DNA of 64,000 nt from Acidovorax soli (GCF_014207955.1 NZ_JACHLK010000015.1:62001-126000); one strand, 5' to 3'. Numbered from the stretch's first letter, positions 1-8,729 are shown. A program made the numbers and translations. Notes: generated by a model not told the origin, from the letters alone.

Positions 1-1305
1 GCAGCCCGGCGCGCCTTCACCGATTCGGCCTGGACGCGGCTGCGCCCGGCCGACCGCGAGCAGATGCTGTACCGGCTGTCGCAGCTGATCGAGGAGCATG
101 GCGACGAACTCAGTGCCATCGAGACGCTGCAAAGCGGCAAGCTGCGCAGCATCGCGCGCGCCGTGGACGTGGGCGGCGGCGCCGAGTTCGTGCGCTACAT
201 GGCCGGCTGGGCCACCAAGCTCGAAGGCCAGACCTTGCAGCCCTCCATCGGCTTTCCGCCCGGGGTGCAGTACCACACCTGGACACGGCGCGAAGCCGTG
301 GGCGTGGTGGCGGCGGTCGTGCCGTGGAACTTCCCGCTCGCCATCGCGCTGTGGAAGGTGGCGCCTGCGCTCGCGGCCGGCTGCACCGTGGTGCTCAAGC
401 CCTCGCCCGAGACCCCGCTCACCGCGCTGCGCCTGGCCGAGCTGGCCCTGGCCGCCGGCATACCGCCGGGCGTGCTCAACGTGGTCTGCGGGGCCGGTGC
501 CACGGGGGCGGCGCTCTGCGGCCACCCGGGCATCGACAAGATCAGCTTCACCGGCTCCACCGCCACCGGCAAGGCCATCGGCCGCGCCGCCACCGAGAAC
601 ATGGCCCGTGTCACGCTGGAGCTGGGCGGCAAGTCGCCGCTGATCGTGCTCGGCGATTGCGATGTGGAGCGCGCCGCCATGGGCGCGGCCATGGGCATCT
701 TCTTCCACCAGGGCCAGGTGTGCACGGCGGGCTCGCGCGTCTACGTGCAGCGGCGCATTTTCGAGCCGGTGGTGGCGGCGCTGGCGCAGATTGCGCAGGG
801 CATGAAGATCGGCTCCGGCTTCGACCCCGAGACCCAGATCGGGCCGGTGGTCTCCAGCCGCCACCTCGACCGCGTGCTGGGCCACCTGGACCGCGCCCGC
901 GCCGAAGGCGCGCGCGTGCTCACCGGGGGAGAGCGCAGCGGCACGGCGGGCTGCTTCATCGCGCCCACCGTGCTGGTGGACGTGCATGCCGGCATGCAGG
1001 TGGTGCGTGAGGAGGTCTTTGGCCCCGTGGTCACGGCCATGCCCTTCGACGACGTCGACGAAGTGGTGCGCCTGGCCAACGACTCGCCCTACGGCCTGGC
1101 CGCCAGTGTCTGGTCCAACGACCTCTCGGCCGTGCACCGCCTCATTCCCCGGCTGCAGGCCGGCACCGTCTGGGTCAACTGCCACAACATGCTCGACAAC
1201 AACCTGCCCCTGGGCGGCTACAAGCAGTCGGGCGTGGGCCGCGACCTGGGGCGCGCCGCCGTCGAGGGCTGCACCGAACTCAAGAGCGTGTGCATGGCCG
1301 TCTGA
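1..1305 (+). CDS. Aldehyde dehydrogenase (NAD(P)-dependent), 5' end outside window
   Basis: Oxidises an aldehyde to the acid with NAD(P)+. The reading frame is open from base 1 (residues AARRAFTDSAWTRLRPADRE precede the first ATG at 64), so the true start lies upstream and the gene is partial. Family marks visible: WNFPLAIALWKVAPAL (cofactor-fold segment), FTGSTATGKAIG (nucleotide binding), ELGGKSP with the general-base Glu, the catalytic-Cys segment GQVCTAGSR, and EEVFGPV near the C-terminus. The next gene, an ABC importer binding protein, starts 66 bp downstream on the same strand, so uptake and oxidation of one substrate may be linked. The FeaR-like regulator at 6048-7007 fits this, because FeaR controls an aldehyde dehydrogenase in E. 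coli. The substrate cannot be read from sequence. Confidence 0.93.
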   Translation, partial: AARRAFTDSAWTRLRPADREQMLYRLSQLIEEHGDELSAIETLQSGKLRSIARAVDVGGGAEFVRYMAGWATKLEGQTLQPSIGFPPGVQYHTWTRREAVGVVAAVVPWNFPLAIALWKVAPALAAGCTVVLKPSPETPLTALRLAELALAAGIPPGVLNVVCGAGATGAALCGHPGIDKISFTGSTATGKAIGRAATENMARVTLELGGKSPLIVLGDCDVERAAMGAAMGIFFHQGQVCTAGSRVYVQRRIFEPVVAALAQIAQGMKIGSGFDPETQIGPVVSSRHLDRVLGHLDRARAEGARVLTGGERSGTAGCFIAPTVLVDVHAGMQVVREEVFGPVVTAMPFDDVDEVVRLANDSPYGLAASVWSNDLSAVHRLIPRLQAGTVWVNCHNMLDNNLPLGGYKQSGVGRDLGRAAVEGCTELKSVCMAV

Positions 1306-1320
1306 GCGGCCGAGGCAGTG

Positions 1321-1343
1321 CAGAGCAGAGCAGAGCAGAGCAG
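1321..1343. repeat. CAGAG pentanucleotide repeat (about 4.6 copies)
   Basis: Four and a half perfect CAGAG units lie between the aldehyde dehydrogenase stop and the Shine-Dalgarno sequence of the following binding-protein gene. A short tandem repeat in a 5' untranslated region can change length by slippage. Its effect here, if any, is unknown. Confidence 0.6.
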
Positions 1344-1371
1344 AAGCATTCCAACCCACAGGAGACAAACC

Positions 1372-2637
1372 ATGATCCCTTCCCGCAACACCGTGCGCCT
1401 GGCCGCACTCACCCTGGCCCTGGGCGCTGGCACCGGGGCCGCCTGGGCCCAGGCCCGGCCCGACTGCGGCATGAACACCGGCAAGAAGGCCAGCGGCGAG
1501 CCCATCGTGCTCGGCGCCGTGGTCGGCAAGACCGGGCCGGACGACTTCAGCGCCTCGGCCCTGGCCGCCGCCGCGTACTTCAAGTGCGTCAACGACAACG
1601 GCGGCATCCATGGCCGCCCGGTGGAGTACCTGATCGCCGACGACCAGTGGAACCCCGAGGTCGCCTCGCAGGTGGCGGCCAAGCTGGTGATGGACCGCAA
1701 GGTGCTGGCCATGGTGGGCAGCTCCAGCTTCGTCGAATGCGGCGCCAATGCCCGGCTCTACGAGCGCGAGAACGTGATGGCGATTGCCGGCGTGGGCGTG
1801 CCGCGCGAATGCTTCTTCGCCAAGAACTATGCCCCGGTCAACAGCGGCCCGCGGGTCTCGGCCACGCTGGTGGCCGCGCATGCGGCCCAGGCCTACAAGG
1901 CGCGCCGCATGGTCTGCATCATCCCCAACATCCCCAGCCTGGGCAACTGGGCCTGCGAAGGCGCCAAGGGCTGGGGCAAGGGGCAGGGCGTGGAGGTCGA
2001 GACCATCACCATCGACCCGGGCTCGGCCGACGCCACCTCGGTGATGCTGCAGGCCGCCGCGAAGAAGCCCGACGTGATCGTGCTCAACGTGCCCAAGGGC
2101 ATCATGGTCCCCATGCTGGCCGCGGCCGAGCAGCAGGGCCTGCAGCGCCGGATCCGCTTCGCCTCCACCACGCCGGCCTACAACAGCGACGTGCCCAAGG
2201 CCATCGGTGCGGCCTGGAACAACGCGCTGGACGTGCACCTGGAGTTCATGCCCACCGAGTCCAACGGGCCGGACAACCTCAACTGGAAGGCGGTGATGGC
2301 CGCCTATGCGGACAAGGGCGCGCCGCGCGACTCCTTCGCGCAGGGCGGCTACCTCGCAGCGCGCGTGGTCACGGACGCGCTGCTCAAGCTGGGCAGCGCC
2401 AAGCCGCTGGACCGGGCCAGCGTGAGCGCCGCGCTGCGCCAGGTCAAGGGCTTCAAGAGCGACATGCTGTGCAAGCCCTTCTACGTGGGCGATGGTGCGC
2501 GCCACAACGCCAACACCAGCGGCCCCATCGCGCAGGTCAGCGGCAACGGCTTCAAGCAGGTCACGGCGGCCTGCCTGACGGCCGATGAGCCCGAGCTCGC
2601 CGACGTGCGTGCCGACGAAAAGCGGCTCGGGCTCTGA
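1372..2637 (+). CDS. Branched-chain amino acid-type ABC transporter substrate-binding protein
   Basis: Periplasmic type I binding protein of the Liv/HAA family (Peripla_BP_6), 421 aa. It captures the ligand for the permeases encoded next. A signal peptide spans about residues 1-26 (MIPSRN, a hydrophobic core, then AWA/Q). The mature part has the family start IVLGAVVGKTGPDD and the segment NDNGGIHGRPVEY. The start at ATG 1372 is chosen over an in-frame GTG at 1318 because AGGAGA sits 7 nt before it and the signal peptide begins there. It opens a tight run of five importer genes (1372-6034). The ligand is unassigned: many proteins of this group bind aromatic or other organic acids rather than amino acids. 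Confidence 0.92.
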   Translation: MIPSRNTVRLAALTLALGAGTGAAWAQARPDCGMNTGKKASGEPIVLGAVVGKTGPDDFSASALAAAAYFKCVNDNGGIHGRPVEYLIADDQWNPEVASQVAAKLVMDRKVLAMVGSSSFVECGANARLYERENVMAIAGVGVPRECFFAKNYAPVNSGPRVSATLVAAHAAQAYKARRMVCIIPNIPSLGNWACEGAKGWGKGQGVEVETITIDPGSADATSVMLQAAAKKPDVIVLNVPKGIMVPMLAAAEQQGLQRRIRFASTTPAYNSDVPKAIGAAWNNALDVHLEFMPTESNGPDNLNWKAVMAAYADKGAPRDSFAQGGYLAARVVTDALLKLGSAKPLDRASVSAALRQVKGFKSDMLCKPFYVGDGARHNANTSGPIAQVSGNGFKQVTAACLTADEPELADVRADEKRLGL

Positions 2638-2646
2638 GCACCCGCC

Positions 2647-3504
2647 ATGGACGAGCTCCTGCCCTTCCTGATGGCCGGCCTGGGCGTGGGCGCGGTGTAT
2701 GCGCTCTCCGGCGTGGGCCTGGTGGTGCTGTACCGTGCCAGCGGGGTGCTGAACTTCGCCTTCGGCGCCATCGGCGCGGTGGGGGCGCACGTGGCCTGGT
2801 CGGCGCTGCAGGCGCAGTGGCCGCAGGCCCTGGCCTGGGCCGCAGCGGTGGCCACGGCCATGCTGCTGTCGCTGGCCTACGGGCGCCTGCTGGCGCCACG
2901 CCTGGCGGCGCGCGATGCCACCATCCGCAGCATCGCCACGCTGGGCCTGGCGCTCATGCTGATGGCGTTTGTCGAATGGTTCTGGGGCGAGCAGCCGCGC
3001 CGCCTCATCCTGCCCACCGACCTGCAGGCCATCGAGCTGGGCGAGGTGCGTCTCACGGGCACGCGCATCCTGGGCCTGGCGCTGGCCGTGCTGATGATGG
3101 CCGGCGTGGGCTGGCTGCTGGCGCGCACCCGCATCGGCCTGATGATGCGCGCCCTGGCCAACGACCGCGCGCTCAGCGCCCTGCTGGGGGTGCAGGTGCT
3201 GCGCGTCGATACCGTGGCCTGGGTGCTCTCGGGCGCCTTTGCCGGCGTTTGCGGCCTGCTGCTGGCCAACATCGTGCGGCTGCAGGCCACGGTGCTGACC
3301 TTTCTGGTGATTCCCGCGTTCGCCGCCGCCATCCTGGGCCGGCTGAGCTCGCTGCCGGCCACTGTGGCGGGCGGGCTGCTCATCGGCATGCTGGAAGCCT
3401 GCGCCATCCTGCTGCCCGGCTTCGCGCCCTTTCGCACCGCCGTGCCTTTTCTCATGGCCCTGCTGGCCATCGTGGCCTTTCGCAACACCACGCGTGCCGC
3501 GTAG
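2647..3504 (+). CDS. Branched-chain amino acid-type ABC permease, LivH-like
   Basis: Inner-membrane permease of the LivH family, 285 aa, about eight hydrophobic segments. The N-terminus GLGVGAVYALSGVGLVVLYRASGVLNFAFG carries the LivH signature (here split by eye: GAVYALSGVGL and the NFAFG turn). It starts 9 bp after the binding-protein stop and is followed by the LivM-type permease, with which it should form the transmembrane heterodimer. The loop ANDRALSALLGVQVLRVDT matches the cytoplasmic coupling region that contacts the ATPases. Confidence 0.92.
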   Translation: MDELLPFLMAGLGVGAVYALSGVGLVVLYRASGVLNFAFGAIGAVGAHVAWSALQAQWPQALAWAAAVATAMLLSLAYGRLLAPRLAARDATIRSIATLGLALMLMAFVEWFWGEQPRRLILPTDLQAIELGEVRLTGTRILGLALAVLMMAGVGWLLARTRIGLMMRALANDRALSALLGVQVLRVDTVAWVLSGAFAGVCGLLLANIVRLQATVLTFLVIPAFAAAILGRLSSLPATVAGGLLIGMLEACAILLPGFAPFRTAVPFLMALLAIVAFRNTTRAA

Positions 3505-3531
3505 GTCTCTTCTGTCTTCGATCGTTCCACC

Positions 3532-4611
3532 ATGTCCATCCTCCCTTCCGCCGCCGCGCCGCTGCCGCCGCGCCCGGCCGTTCCCCGCGCGCCTGCGGGC
3601 CTGCTCGCTGCCGTGGCCCGGAGCGCTGCGCTGCAGCGGCGCCAGTACCACTGGCTGTGCGCGGCCTTGCTGCTCATGGCCCTGGTCCTGCCGTGGCTGG
3701 CCAACAGCTACTGGACCAAGACCCTGAGCGCTTCGATGGCGCTGAGCGTGGCCGCCGCCGGCGTGGCCCTGCTCTATGGACAGCTCGGCCTCATCAGCCT
3801 GTGCCAGTACGCCCTGCTCGGGGTGGGCGGCTGGGTGGCGCTGCGCCTGGGCCATGGCGGGGCCCTGCCATTCGAGCTGTGCGTGCTGGCCGGCGGCCTG
3901 GCCGCCAGCGCGGCCGGCATGGTGGCCGGCCTGCCGGCGCTGCGCATGAAGGGCCTGTACCTGGCGCTGGTGACCCTGATGATGGCCGGCGGCTACCAGG
4001 TGCTGGCCAGCGCGCTCGGTTTCCCCGATGGCGGGCCGGGCTGGCTCGGCAAGGCCGATGGCACCGGCCGCGCCATGCTGGCGCGGCCCTGGCTGGCCCA
4101 GGGCGATGGCGCCTACCTGGCCTATGTGCTGGCCTGGCTGGCCGCCGTGATGGGCCTGATCGAGTGGCACCGGCGCGGCAAGCCGGGCCGTGCCTGGGCG
4201 CTGATCCGCCGCGGCGAGGCTGCCGCCACCGCGGCCGGTGTCAACGTGCTGCTCTACCAGACCTGGGCCTTCGGCCTGGCCGGCTTTTGCGCCGGGGTGG
4301 CGGGCGCGCTGCTCGCGGGCAATGTGGGCCAGCTCGATGGCCGGGCGTTCCAGGCGTCCGAATCGGTCATGCTGCTGGCCCTCACGGTGGTGGGCGGCGC
4401 CTACCACTGGCTGGGTACGCTGCTCGCAGGCCTGCTGCTCAGGGCCGTGCCGGCGCTGCTGACCGACTGGGAGGTCAACGGCTATGTGGCCCTGATGTTC
4501 TTCGGCGCGGCGCTGCTGCATGCGCTCATCACCGCGCCGCAGGGCATTGCGGGCCAGTGGCTCTCGGCGCTGCAGGCGCTGCGCCAGCGGCTGCGGGGAG
4601 CGCAGGCATGA
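3532..4611 (+). CDS. Branched-chain amino acid-type ABC permease, LivM-like
   Basis: Second inner-membrane permease, 359 aa, LivM family. A proline/alanine-rich cytoplasmic tail (about residues 1-40) precedes the membrane segments. The core shows GLPALRMKGLYLALVTLM, the conserved LivM segment, and a coupling loop RRGEAAATAAGVNVLLY. Its stop overlaps the ATG of the LivG-type ATPase by 4 bp (ATGA), so the two are translationally coupled. It pairs with the LivH-type permease to make the channel of this importer. Confidence 0.92.
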   Translation: MSILPSAAAPLPPRPAVPRAPAGLLAAVARSAALQRRQYHWLCAALLLMALVLPWLANSYWTKTLSASMALSVAAAGVALLYGQLGLISLCQYALLGVGGWVALRLGHGGALPFELCVLAGGLAASAAGMVAGLPALRMKGLYLALVTLMMAGGYQVLASALGFPDGGPGWLGKADGTGRAMLARPWLAQGDGAYLAYVLAWLAAVMGLIEWHRRGKPGRAWALIRRGEAAATAAGVNVLLYQTWAFGLAGFCAGVAGALLAGNVGQLDGRAFQASESVMLLALTVVGGAYHWLGTLLAGLLLRAVPALLTDWEVNGYVALMFFGAALLHALITAPQGIAGQWLSALQALRQRLRGAQA

Positions 4612-5330
4612 TCGTGATCGACAAGCTCTGCGTGCAGTTCGGCGGCCTCAAGGCCATCGACGGGCTCACGGCCACGCTGGAGGCACCGGTCTGCGGCCTG
4701 ATCGGCCCCAACGGCGCGGGCAAGACCACCCTGGTGAACCTGCTCAGCGGGCTGGTGGGCGCACGCGCCGGCCAGGTGGCCGTGGACGGCCTGCCCTGGC
4801 TGCCGCTCTCGCCGCGCCAGCGCGTCGTGCAGGGCCTGCGCCGCTCCTTCCAGACCGAACAGGTGGTCGAAGACCTGAGCGTCTGGGCCAATGTGCAGGC
4901 CGTGCTCGACCAGGTGCCGCCCACGGGGGTGGAGGCTGTGGACGAGGTGGCCGACGTGCTCGGCTACTGCGGCCTGGCCGATGTGGCCACAGAGCCCGGG
5001 CAGGCCATCAACCTGTTCCAGCGCCGCATGCTGGAGCTGGCCAAGGCCCTGGTCGGCCGGCCCCGCCTGCTGCTGCTGGACGAACCCGGCGCCGGCCTCA
5101 CCGAGCACGAGTCGGGCCGGCTGCGCGAGGCGTTGCGCGGCATCCAGGCCTTTCGCGGCGCCCAGGTGCTGCTCATCGACCACGACGTGGACCTGATCGC
5201 CGACACCTGCAGCCAGACCCTGGTGATGGACTTCGGCCGCCGCCTGGCGTTGGGGTCCACGCGCGAGGTGCTGCAAGACCCCGAGGTACGCCGTGCCTAC
5301 CTGGGAACCGAAGGAGACACCACATGCTGA
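4608..5330 (+). CDS. ABC transporter ATPase, LivG-like, with degenerate signature motif
   Basis: Cytoplasmic ATPase of the Liv importer, 240 aa. Walker A GPNGAGKTT at residues 33-41, Q-loop in RSFQTEQ, Walker B LLLLDEPGAGL, H-loop LLIDHD. The C-loop, normally LS(Y/G)GQQR, reads INLFQRRMLELAKAL, so the ABC signature Ser-Gly is gone while everything else is intact. In heterodimeric ABC ATPases one composite site is often inactive, and the partner encoded next has a normal LSGGQ, so the complex may hydrolyse at one site only (inference). The ATG at 4608 overlaps the permease stop, and the gene's own stop overlaps the next start. Confidence 0.9.
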   Translation: MIVIDKLCVQFGGLKAIDGLTATLEAPVCGLIGPNGAGKTTLVNLLSGLVGARAGQVAVDGLPWLPLSPRQRVVQGLRRSFQTEQVVEDLSVWANVQAVLDQVPPTGVEAVDEVADVLGYCGLADVATEPGQAINLFQRRMLELAKALVGRPRLLLLDEPGAGLTEHESGRLREALRGIQAFRGAQVLLIDHDVDLIADTCSQTLVMDFGRRLALGSTREVLQDPEVRRAYLGTEGDTTC

Positions 5331-6034
5331 CGATCGAGAACCTGGTACTGCAACGCGGCGGCAAGCCGGTGCTGCATGGCATCGACCTGGCTGTGGCACC
5401 CGGCACCGTGACGGCCCTGGTGGGCGCCAACGGCGCGGGCAAGTCGAGCACGGTGATGGCCGTGGCCGGTGCCCTGCCCGTGCAGTCGGGGCAGGTGCTT
5501 GCCGACGGCCTGCCGCTGCTGCGCCTGCGCCCCGAGGCCGTGCGCGCTGCCGGCGTGGCGGTGGTGCCCGAGGGGCACCGCGTGCTGGGCGAGCTGTCGG
5601 TGCTCGACAACCTGCGCGTGGCCGCCGGCGGCTTGCCCGCCACCGAGGTGGCCGGCGCGATCGACGCGGTGCTGCAGACCCTGCCCGAGCTGCGCGGCAA
5701 GCTCGCCGACCCGGGGCGCTCCCTGTCGGGCGGGCAAAAGCAGATGGTCTGCGTGGCCCAGGCGCTGCTGGCCCGGCCGCGCTACCTGCTGATCGACGAA
5801 CTCTCGCTGGGCTTATCGCCAGTGGTCGTCAAGCGCCTGGCCGAGATCGTGCAGGAGGTGGCGCGCCAGGGTGTGGGCGTGCTGCTCATCGAGCAGTTCA
5901 CCACGCTGGCGCTGTCCGTCTCCAGCCAGGCGAATGTGCTGGTGCGCGGGCGCATGGCCTGGTCAGGCACCTCGCGCGCGCTGCTGGCGCAACCCGACAT
6001 CCTGCACAGCAGCTACCTGGCGCCAACTGCCTGA
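5324..6034 (+). CDS. ABC transporter ATPase, LivF-like
   Basis: Second ATPase of the importer, 236 aa, LivF family. Walker A GANGAGKSS, canonical signature LSGGQKQM, Walker B LLIDELSLGLSP (the LivF-type DEL rather than DEP), and the H-loop replaced by EQ as is usual in LivF (LLIEQF). It overlaps the end of the LivG-type gene by 7 bp, with AAGGAG just upstream of its ATG. It is the last gene of the importer operon. The AraC-type regulator gene converges 13 bp downstream. Confidence 0.92.
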   Translation: MLTIENLVLQRGGKPVLHGIDLAVAPGTVTALVGANGAGKSSTVMAVAGALPVQSGQVLADGLPLLRLRPEAVRAAGVAVVPEGHRVLGELSVLDNLRVAAGGLPATEVAGAIDAVLQTLPELRGKLADPGRSLSGGQKQMVCVAQALLARPRYLLIDELSLGLSPVVVKRLAEIVQEVARQGVGVLLIEQFTTLALSVSSQANVLVRGRMAWSGTSRALLAQPDILHSSYLAPTA

Positions 6035-6047
6035 AGCAGCCTCCTGC

Positions 6048-7007
6048 TCAGTGCGTGTGGGCGTGTTGCCCGCGCCAGCCCGATGGCGCCACCCCGTACT
6101 CGGCCTTGAACATGCGGCAGAAATGCGCATTGCTGCGAAAGCCGCAGGCAAAGGCGATGTCGGCGATCTTGCGCTCGGCCTGCGCGGGGGCGGCCAGCAG
6201 GAGCTGGCTGCGTGCCAGGCGCTCGCGCCAGATGTAGCGCTCCAGGGTCACCGGCTCGTCCTCGAAGACACGGTGCAGGTAGCGCTTGGAGCAGCGCATG
6301 GCCTCGGCAATGCTGTCGATGCTGAGGTCGTCCTCGCCCAGGTGGGCCTGCACATACTGCTGCACGCGCAGCTTCATCACCCCGGGCAGTGTGGCGTGCA
6401 CGCGGCCCTGGTGCTGCTCGCTCAGCAAGGTGTAGCCCAGCAGGGACAGCACCGTCTCGCTCAGCGCCGGGGCGGCTTCGTCGGGCAGCGAGGCCAGTTG
6501 CTCCGACAGCGAGCGCAGAAAGCCCCCCAGCACCGCCGACAGGCCCAGCTGGGCGCTGTCGCGCGCCTCGCAGGTGTGCAGCTCGGGCACCTTGAAGCCG
6601 CGCAGCAGCTCCCGCGGGATCTGGATGGCCAGCAGCCGCGTGCGCTCGAAATTGCCGATGGAGTAGGGCACCCGGGGGTCGTACAGGCTCCAGTCGCCCG
6701 CATGCAGGTCGAACACCCGGTGCCGTTGCTCGATGCGCGCATGGCCCTGCAACTGCAGCACCAGCTTGTAGCAGTCGTCCAGCGCGTCCGGCGTGTGCCG
6801 CGGGTTGCGCACCACCAGGTGCGGCGGCGCCTCGATCTGGAACAGCCGCAGCCCGCCCAGCTCATAGCGCGAGAGCTCAGCCTCCAACAGGCCGGTCTCC
6901 ATGGCCTCCACGCTCAGGCCGCCGAAGTGGCAGCGGTTGATCTCGGCCCAGTGCTCCGCGCGGTCGGAGGCAGCGGTGTGGAAGGTGTTCACTCTCAGAT
7001 GGTTCAT
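6048..7007 (-). CDS. AraC-family regulator, FeaR-like
   Basis: Transcription factor of 319 aa. The N-terminal half is an AraC-binding-like ligand domain (KLVLQLQGHARIEQ, DWSLYDPRVPYSI). The C-terminal 100 residues hold two helix-turn-helix units (LSIDSIAEAMRCSKRYLHRVF and KIADIAFACGFRSNAHFCRMF, ending in YGVAPSGWR). FeaR of E. coli has this domain order and activates an aldehyde dehydrogenase and an amine oxidase. The aldehyde dehydrogenase and importer genes converging on this gene are plausible targets. No operator was identified. Confidence 0.9.
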   Translation of the reverse strand: MNHLRVNTFHTAASDRAEHWAEINRCHFGGLSVEAMETGLLEAELSRYELGGLRLFQIEAPPHLVVRNPRHTPDALDDCYKLVLQLQGHARIEQRHRVFDLHAGDWSLYDPRVPYSIGNFERTRLLAIQIPRELLRGFKVPELHTCEARDSAQLGLSAVLGGFLRSLSEQLASLPDEAAPALSETVLSLLGYTLLSEQHQGRVHATLPGVMKLRVQQYVQAHLGEDDLSIDSIAEAMRCSKRYLHRVFEDEPVTLERYIWRERLARSQLLLAAPAQAERKIADIAFACGFRSNAHFCRMFKAEYGVAPSGWRGQHAHTH

Positions 7008-7126
7008 GCCCCGCCGCCTCGATTACTAACATTTGAGTGACTTTAGGCCTTTTGCCAGGGCTGTTCCACCGGGGAATCCCTTGCACACAACATGGCGGAA
7101 CACAGCGGCACGTGGATCGCATAAGA

Positions 7127-7146
7127 TACTGTATAAAAATGCAGTA
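7127..7146. promoter_or_regulatory. LexA-like box in front of the radical SAM gene
   Basis: The site reads TACTGTATAAAAATGCAGTA, a dyad of the form CTGT-N8-GCAG. The SOS consensus is CTGT-N8-ACAG, so there is one mismatch. It lies 37 bp before the ATG at 7183, a usual operator position. The perfect box at 44842 in the same window has the same AT core. Confidence 0.6.
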
Positions 7147-7182
7147 TTTGCTGCACGACCACTGCAGTTCTGTGGAGTCACC

Positions 7183-8349
7183 ATGCCCACCCCGCCACGC
7201 CCACCCGCCCAGGTTGATGACGAGAACGCCCCCCAGGTCATGCAGGAGGTGCGCATCCCCCTGCAGGCCGTGCGTGGCCGGGGCGTGGCCACGGCGCTGG
7301 CGCACCGCTTCGTGCGCGACACGCGCGAGGCCGTCGATGATGGCTGGGAGGCGTATGTGGAAGAGGGCGATGGGCCAGCGCCTCCCACCACCCGCGTGCA
7401 CTTCGAGACAGCCAAGAGCGCCATCTGCGCCAACGACTCGCCCGACATCTATTTCGATCTCTCGGTGAACCCCTACCGCGGCTGCGAGCACGGCTGCGTG
7501 TACTGCTATGCGCGGCCCACGCACAGTTATCTCAACCTGTCGCCGGGGCTCGATTTCGAGACCCAGATCATCGCCAAGCACAACATCGCCCAACTGCTGC
7601 GCGACGAACTGGGCCGGCCCAGCCATGTGCCGCAGCTCATCAACATCGGCTCGGCTACCGACTGTTATCAGCCCGTGGAGCGCGAACTGCAACTCACGCG
7701 CGGCCTGATCGAGGTGATGCGCGACATGCGCCACCCCTTCTCCATCATCACCAAGTCCGCCGGTGTGGAGCGCGACCTCGACCTCCTGGCCCCGCTGGCC
7801 GCACAGCGGCTCACGGCCGTGTACGTCACCATCACCACGCTCGACCCCGCCCTGGCGCGCCGCATGGAGCCGCGCGCCGCGGCCCCCCACCGGCGCCTGC
7901 GCACCATCCGCACCCTGGCCGAGGCCGGCATCCCCGTGGGCGTGAGCGTGGCGCCCCAGATCCCCTTCATCACCGAAGACATGGAGCAGGTGCTGTGCGC
8001 CGCGCACGAGGCCGGCGCGAGGAGCGCCTTCTACACGGTGCTGCGCCTGCCATGGGAGCTGAACCCGCTGTTCCGCCAGTGGCTGGAGCTGCACTACCCG
8101 CAGCGCGCAGCCCGGGTGCTGGCGCGCGTGCAGGATTTGCACAGCCTCGACCCTGCGCAGCGTGCTGCGGGCAAGGTCTATGGCAGCGACTTCGCCACGC
8201 GCATGAAGGGCTCGGGGTTGTGGGCCGATCTGCTGCGGCAGCGGTTTGCGGCCAGCTGCCGCAAGCTGGGGCTCAATCGGCAGCGGACGGAGTTGGATTT
8301 GACGCAGTACCGGGCTGCGTATGCCCGGAATCAGGGGTGCTTGTTCTAG
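7183..8349 (+). CDS. PA0069-family radical SAM protein
   Basis: Radical SAM enzyme, 388 aa. The iron-sulphur motif CxxxCxxC is C101-EHG-C105-VY-C108, inside VNPYRGCEHGCVYCYARPTH, the hallmark of the PA0069/Rv2578c group (spore photoproduct lyase-like). The barrel continues with IITKSAGVERDLDLL and a C-terminal part with YGSDFATRMKGSG. The ATG at 7183 is preferred to an in-frame ATG 50 codons upstream, because that extension would run through the LexA-like box and is low in coding character. The function of this family is not established; SOS control would suit a role in nucleic-acid repair (inference). Confidence 0.88.
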   Translation: MPTPPRPPAQVDDENAPQVMQEVRIPLQAVRGRGVATALAHRFVRDTREAVDDGWEAYVEEGDGPAPPTTRVHFETAKSAICANDSPDIYFDLSVNPYRGCEHGCVYCYARPTHSYLNLSPGLDFETQIIAKHNIAQLLRDELGRPSHVPQLINIGSATDCYQPVERELQLTRGLIEVMRDMRHPFSIITKSAGVERDLDLLAPLAAQRLTAVYVTITTLDPALARRMEPRAAAPHRRLRTIRTLAEAGIPVGVSVAPQIPFITEDMEQVLCAAHEAGARSAFYTVLRLPWELNPLFRQWLELHYPQRAARVLARVQDLHSLDPAQRAAGKVYGSDFATRMKGSGLWADLLRQRFAASCRKLGLNRQRTELDLTQYRAAYARNQGCLF

Positions 8350-8402
8350 ATTCGATGGCTGGCTGTGGTTGCCGCAGTCCTTGTTTGAGCAGGAGCAAGC
8401 CA

Positions 8403-8600
8403 ATGGCCAAGACAGGGCGCCCACCCGTGATTTCCCCCGGCGACTACGCCGACTTGCGCGAGGTGGTCCGAGACAACCCCCAAGCCAACCTGCCCGGCAG
8501 ACCGGCCGCCTACTGGCGGCGCAGCACCGTCGGTGCGTGCACATCGCTCACCCTGGTGGCCGGCTGTCCAACGATTGTGCTGGCTACACTTTGGTGTCAA
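8403..8600 (+). pseudogene. IS630-type transposase remnant
   Basis: The frame from ATG 8403 gives MAKTGRPPVISPGDYADL and then REVVRDNPQANLP, which looks like the N-terminal helix-turn-helix region of IS630-family transposases. After about 45 codons the similarity breaks and shifts to other frames (for example FGVKEGE in the frame around 8570). No catalytic DDE domain remains. It lies just outside the T3SS locus. The rest of 8350-8791 holds only the ECF-type promoter at 8730. Confidence 0.5.
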
Positions 8601-8729
8601 AGAGGGCGAAATGGTGGTCTCTGGTTCGGCTTGGCGGTCGAGAGGGAGCCTTCCTGAGATACTCTGGCGTCGCCGGGCCGTGCCGTTTCGAGGTGCTATT
8701 CGACATTGCAGAAGTTTGACATTCCAGTT

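Noticed and set aside
2817-5330. An 837-codon plus-strand frame covering the permease genes.
   Set aside because: Only its last 240 codons (the LivG-type ATPase) are coding; the rest is out of frame with two intact permease genes.
4608-5330. The LivG-type gene as a pseudogene, because the ABC signature is missing.
   Set aside because: The frame is intact, overlaps both neighbours correctly and keeps all other ATPase motifs.
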